Source: RGIG9115 sp045128915 (GTDB lineage: Bacteria; Bacillota; Clostridia; UBA1381). From it: a stretch of 14,844 nucleotides of DNA. A program made the translations under genes and the position numbers. The notes below the pieces were generated by a model, which worked only from the letters and a program-made list of their open reading frames with translations, made no database searches and was not told where the DNA came from. Shown piece after piece: positions 11,729 through 14,844 of this stretch. The stretch covers positions 1-14,844 of the forward strand of contig JBGVIT010000045.1 of NCBI GenBank assembly GCA_045128915.1. The letters are read 5' to 3'. Positions within the stretch are counted from its first letter, which is position 1. Every line of letters begins with the position of its first letter.

Positions 11729-12826
11729 TTGAACAAAAGAATTATTGCTGTTATTCTTTCATTATGCACAGCTTTGGGAATAACAGTCATTGCTGATTAT
11801 AAAGAAGAATATCCCTGGGCAGCTGATGCTGTGGAATACTGTCTGGAAAATGACATTTTAAAAGGCGATGAAAACGGTGATTTAATGCTTTCAGAGCATC
11901 TTACTCAAGCTCAATGTGCTGCTTTGCTTGTGCGCACCTTTGATGCAAACTACATAAATCTCCGCGTGATTGAAATCCCCGAAAAGCATTGGGCAAAAGA
12001 AGAAATCGAGCTTGTTTCCGGGTATCTTATGCGACCTGAGGATTTTGAAGCAGACGAAAATGCAACAAGAGAAATGTTTATTTCAACTCTTGTTCGGTCC
12101 GTAGGCATAGGCGCAGAGCAGAAGGTTTCCGTACTTAAAAACAATTTCAAAGACTATTCATCAATTTATCCCGAATACCTTCCGTACATGGCAGCAGCTT
12201 TTAATTACAAGCTTGCAATGGGCAGTGAAAACAAGATTTTCCCAAAGGATTTTTTAACACGTGCAGAAGCCGTAACACTTATTTACAGAGCAAAAACCTC
12301 CGAGGACATAAACGCGCCTGAGCCTGCAAGAAAAACCGACCTTCTCGGCGATGCACTTGTAGATGTGGAAAGCGCAATAAAGTGGGCAGAATCCAAAGGC
12401 GCTCATGAAAGATTTATAGAAGTTGCGACATATTATTGGAAGTACGGCGAGCTTACGGGAATACGTCCCGAAGTCCTTTATGCACAGGCAGGAAAGGAAA
12501 CGGGATTCGGTAAATACGGCGGTAGAGTTCTTCCCGAAATGAATAATTGGGCAGGGATAAAAAAATACGGCGCTACGGGCGACGAAACCGAAGACCATGA
12601 ATTTTTTGAAACTCCCGAAGACGGAGTTCGGGGACATTTTAATCACATGAGCGCATATGTGGGAGTAGAGCCTATCGGCGAGCCTCACGGCAGATACAAG
12701 TCTGTCCGCTCACTTTCGTGGGCAGGTACAGTCAAGTATGTGGAAGAGCTTGGAGGCAAGTGGTGTCCTGATGTGGAATACGGCAAAATGCTGGTTTCTC
12801 TTGTTGATGAAATGATGAAATACTGA
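11729..12826 (+). CDS. SLH-domain glucosaminidase-like cell wall protein
   Basis: 365 residues. Signal peptide (about 1-22), then three S-layer-homology-like motifs (about 27-71, 85-127, 143-187; the first has YPWAADAVEYCLENDILKG and the third LTRAEAVTLIYRA), which usually bind pyruvylated wall polymers. From about 210 to the end is a glucosaminidase/lysozyme-like domain (FIEVATYYWKYGELTGI, YAQAGKETGFGKYGG, NNWAGIKKYG, and a GHFNHMSAYVG segment). Glu257 in the KETGFG motif is the likely catalytic acid. It probably cuts peptidoglycan glycan strands at the cell surface during growth. Start is TTG 11729, 8 bases after GAGGAG. The TrmH-like gene follows 12 bases later, probably in the same transcript. 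Confidence 0.85.
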   Translation: MNKRIIAVILSLCTALGITVIADYKEEYPWAADAVEYCLENDILKGDENGDLMLSEHLTQAQCAALLVRTFDANYINLRVIEIPEKHWAKEEIELVSGYLMRPEDFEADENATREMFISTLVRSVGIGAEQKVSVLKNNFKDYSSIYPEYLPYMAAAFNYKLAMGSENKIFPKDFLTRAEAVTLIYRAKTSEDINAPEPARKTDLLGDALVDVESAIKWAESKGAHERFIEVATYYWKYGELTGIRPEVLYAQAGKETGFGKYGGRVLPEMNNWAGIKKYGATGDETEDHEFFETPEDGVRGHFNHMSAYVGVEPIGEPHGRYKSVRSLSWAGTVKYVEELGGKWCPDVEYGKMLVSLVDEMMKY

Positions 12827-12838
12827 TAAGGAGCTATT

Positions 12839-13600
12839 ATGATACAGATTACGTCTGCTTCCAATGAAAAGTTTAAATATTTCCGCAGTCTTTTATCCAA
12901 AAAAGGAAGAGATGAAAGCGGTAGATATATAGTCGAAGGAATAAAATCCGTAAATGACGCTCTTAATTCATCATGCATTATAGAGGCGGTTATTTTAAGG
13001 GATGATATGGCGTGGGATAAGGAAAACACAGACTTCCCCGTTTACTGCATTTCGTCAGCACTTGCAGAAAAACTATCCGATACAAAAACAACTCAGGGAA
13101 TATTCGCCGTTATAAAAAAGCAGTCTGCTGCCGATGAACTGAAGTCTGACGGAGCATATGTGTATTGCGACAGAATATCAGATCCCGGAAATCTCGGAAC
13201 AATAATCAGGACTGCCGACAGTGCAGGCTTTGATGGAGTTATTCTGTCCCCCGGCTGCGTGGAGCTTTATAACCCCAAAACAATCCGTTCATGCATGGGC
13301 TCTTTTTTCCATATTGATGTTATGGAAAACAAAGCTTCGGACACAATCAGCGCATTTGTTGAAAATGGCGCAAAGGCATACGGCGGCATATTATCGGGCA
13401 ACACCAAAGACTATCGCACAGCTGACTATCTGGGCGGAATAATAATCGTTGTAGGCAATGAAGCAAACGGCATAAGCGACGAAATACAAAAGCTTTGCCA
13501 GCCCGTAAAAATACCTATTTACGGAAAAGCAGAATCACTCAATGCCGCAGTAGCAGCGGCTATAATGATGTATGAAGCTTCAAATAACAGAAATAAATAA
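12839..13600 (+). CDS. SpoU/TrmH-family RNA 2'-O-methyltransferase
   Basis: 253 residues, typical length for this SPOUT family. An N-terminal substrate-binding domain (YIVEGIKSV near 30-38, the usual F-x-x-E-G motif) precedes the trefoil-knot methyltransferase domain. The three SpoU motifs are intact: motif 1 DRISDPGNLGTIIRTAD (111-127, with the conserved Asn118 and Arg124), motif 2 IIIVVGNEANGIS (201-213, Glu208) and motif 3 IPIYGKAESLNAAVAAA (225-241, Ser233 and Asn235). It transfers methyl from S-adenosylmethionine to a ribose 2'-OH of rRNA or tRNA; the target nucleotide cannot be read from sequence. AAGGAG lies 5 bases before the ATG. Confidence 0.93.
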   Translation: MIQITSASNEKFKYFRSLLSKKGRDESGRYIVEGIKSVNDALNSSCIIEAVILRDDMAWDKENTDFPVYCISSALAEKLSDTKTTQGIFAVIKKQSAADELKSDGAYVYCDRISDPGNLGTIIRTADSAGFDGVILSPGCVELYNPKTIRSCMGSFFHIDVMENKASDTISAFVENGAKAYGGILSGNTKDYRTADYLGGIIIVVGNEANGISDEIQKLCQPVKIPIYGKAESLNAAVAAAIMMYEASNNRNK

Positions 13601-13641
13601 TACACATACACCGCCGGAAACGTACGGCGGTGTATGTGTAT
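13600..13641 (+). terminator. 17-bp perfect hairpin after the methyltransferase gene
   Basis: Arms 13600-13616 and 13625-13641 are perfect 17-bp complements (ATACACATACACCGCCG and its reverse complement) with an 8-base loop. It begins at the last base of the stop codon. There is no T-run behind it, so it is a poor classical terminator and may rather protect the mRNA 3' end or act with a later stop. Confidence 0.6.
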
Positions 13642-13898
13642 GATGTAAAAAATGCCCAAAAAAAATCATAAAATCAGGCGACTTTTTTACGCTTGGATTT
13701 AAACGTTGAATTTCTACGAAAATGGCAGAAAAAAATATGCAATATGTCCAAATGTTGTGTTTTGAACTTATTATAACATCCCCTGAATACAAGATATTTT
13801 ATGCAAAATAACCAAGTAATCGAACCGTTTTTAAGCACTTTTTTGCGCTATGGGAAATGTGACTAAAGCATAGGTGTTTTTTTTGTGCAATAATTGAC
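13642..13898. other. intergenic gap, no gene seen
   Basis: AT-rich with several A- and T-runs and no reading frame that has both a start and a ribosome binding site. A minus-strand extended -10 (TGTTATAAT, 13778-13770) is visible without a convincing -35. Nothing else is supported. Confidence 0.5.
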
Positions 13899-13928
13899 TT
13901 CACAAAAGTATGTCCCTTGTGGTATTAT
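13899..13928 (+). promoter_or_regulatory. promoter of the sugar-transporter ATPase gene
   Basis: TTCACA (13899-13904), an 18-base spacer and TATTAT (13923-13928) with extended -10 TGG. The start near 13935 gives a leader of about 115 bases. The leader contains GC-rich patches (13977-14012) in otherwise AT-rich DNA but no riboswitch I can name. Confidence 0.65.
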
Positions 13929-14049
13929 ATATACAGAAATTAATTTGTTAATTTTTTGGTTTGTCACAAGCAGACCGCAACGCTTTCCGTCTTGCCGGGC
14001 GGATATGCGCATAAATATAGTTTTTTTAAAACGAGAGGGGATTTAAAAA

Positions 14050-14844
14050 ATGGCAGATTTACAACTGAAAGGTATTTACAAAAGATACGCAGGCGGCGTT
14101 ACAGCTGTAAGCGATTTCAATCTTGATATTGAAGACAAGGAATTCATCATTCTTGTTGGTCCTTCAGGATGCGGTAAGTCAACAACACTTCGTATGATCG
14201 CAGGTCTTGAAGAAATCAGCGAAGGTGAACTTTATATCGGCGGCAAGCTCATGAACGAAGTTGCTCCTAAGGAAAGAGATATAGCAATGGTTTTCCAGAA
14301 CTACGCTCTTTATCCTCATATGACAGTTTTCGAAAACATGGCTTTCGCTCTTAAGCTCCGCAAGACTCCGAAGGATGAAATCAAAAAGCGTGTTGAAGAA
14401 GCAGCTAAGATTCTCGACATCAGCCACCTTCTTGACAGAAAGCCTAAGGCTTTGTCAGGTGGTCAGAGACAGCGTGTTGCTCTCGGTCGTGCTATCGTTC
14501 GTAATCCTAAAGTATTCCTTATGGATGAACCTCTTTCAAACCTCGATGCTAAGCTTCGTGTTGCAATGAGAACTGAAATCAACAAGCTCCATAAGAAGCT
14601 TGCTACTACATTCATCTACGTAACACATGACCAGACAGAAGCTATGACAATGGGTACCCGTATCGTAGTTATGAAGAGCGGTCTTATTCAGCAGGTTGAT
14701 ACACCTCAGCACCTTTACGATAGCCCTGTTAATATGTTCGTTGCAGGCTTTATCGGTACACCTCAGATGAACTTCATCAACGGTACTCTTGAAAAGCGCG
14801 GCGAGGACGTTTACTTCAACTTCGAAGAAAACTCTATTAAGGTT
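14050..14844 (+). CDS. ugpC: UgpC/MsmK/MalK-type carbohydrate ABC transporter ATPase, 3' truncated by window
   Basis: 265 codons are present and the frame is open at the right edge; family members are about 360-375 residues, so roughly 100 C-terminal residues are missing. Walker A GPSGCGKST (37-45), Q-loop Gln83 (VFQNYALYPH), signature LSGGQ (135-139), Walker B VFLMDEP (155-161), D-loop and H-loop His193 (YVTHDQTEAMT) are intact. The start of the C-terminal OB-type regulatory domain follows (GFIGTPQMNFING). It supplies ATP hydrolysis for sugar importers; as no permease or binding protein is adjacent upstream, it may be a shared ATPase like MsmK. GAGAGGGG precedes the ATG. Codon use is strongly biased to CTT, GTT, GCT and AAG, suggesting high expression. 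Confidence 0.93.
   Translation, partial: MADLQLKGIYKRYAGGVTAVSDFNLDIEDKEFIILVGPSGCGKSTTLRMIAGLEEISEGELYIGGKLMNEVAPKERDIAMVFQNYALYPHMTVFENMAFALKLRKTPKDEIKKRVEEAAKILDISHLLDRKPKALSGGQRQRVALGRAIVRNPKVFLMDEPLSNLDAKLRVAMRTEINKLHKKLATTFIYVTHDQTEAMTMGTRIVVMKSGLIQQVDTPQHLYDSPVNMFVAGFIGTPQMNFINGTLEKRGEDVYFNFEENSIKV

Noticed and set aside
11386..11790. 134-codon minus-strand reading frame across the DUF4830/SLH junction
   Set aside because: It runs antisense through a well-supported gene and a consensus promoter and has no ribosome binding site.
12254..12688. 144-codon minus-strand reading frame inside the SLH-glucosaminidase gene
   Set aside because: It is antisense to a gene with clear domains, has no ribosome binding site and its translation resembles nothing.
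12685..13029. 114-codon minus-strand frame across the SLH/methyltransferase junction
   Set aside because: Antisense to two supported genes, no start signals.
13580..13792. 70-codon minus-strand frame after the methyltransferase gene
   Set aside because: It is created by the perfect hairpin at 13600-13641 and has no ribosome binding site.

Overview
The window reads as a chromosomal stretch of a low-GC, Gram-positive gut-type anaerobe of the class Clostridia (Oscillospiraceae/Ruminococcus-like). This is inferred from AT-rich intergenic DNA, strong AGGAGG-type ribosome binding sites, TTG/GTG starts, lipoprotein signal peptides, a BspA-like leucine-rich surface protein, an SLH-domain protein, DUF4830 and DUF378 proteins, and a MalK/UgpC-type sugar-transporter ATPase. 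No rRNA, tRNA or CRISPR array was seen.

Region 1 (1-2520, minus strand): the 5' tip of an IS3-family-like transposase gene runs off the left edge, with its ribosome binding site inside a perfect inverted repeat. Next comes a three-gene minus-strand cluster: a four-segment membrane protein ending in SHOCT, a zinc-ribbon protein ending in SHOCT, and a DUF4352-like lipoprotein. A GC-rich palindrome follows each gene, and the 3' ends of the two SHOCT genes are a 97-bp near-identical direct repeat. A broken helix-turn-helix reading frame with a consensus promoter lies at the head.

Region 2 (2520-6320, plus strand): a left-handed beta-helix acyltransferase and a ferritin form a short operon that ends in a strong terminator. 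A 660-residue secreted BspA-like protein follows under its own promoter. Directly after its stop codon lies a 56-bp piece of a second ferritin gene, a scar of rearrangement.

Region 3 (6360-8470): this accessory segment holds the best candidate for an undescribed system. A consensus promoter precedes about 160 nt of structured RNA with a 17-nt element repeated at 32-nt period. A Rho-independent terminator follows, and 16 nt beyond it starts a MazF/PemK-like gene with an N-terminal extension and C-terminal coiled coil. No antitoxin protein gene lies upstream. The layout is that of type III (RNA antitoxin) toxin-antitoxin loci, but the toxin looks PemK-like. A short basic ORF, a convergent XRE regulator and a PepSY lipoprotein with an operator-like dyad follow.

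Region 4 (8470-11100, minus strand): a polar amino acid ABC importer (binding lipoprotein, permease, ATPase) has a clear promoter, an intercistronic hairpin and a shared convergent terminator. A DUF378 membrane protein lies upstream with its own terminator.

Region 5 (11230-14844, plus strand): a DUF4830 membrane-anchored protein is followed by an SLH plus glucosaminidase protein, whose consensus promoter starts inside the previous coding region, and then a SpoU/TrmH RNA methyltransferase. After a 450-bp gap with a promoter and long leader comes the start of a UgpC/MsmK/MalK-type ATPase that runs off the right edge.
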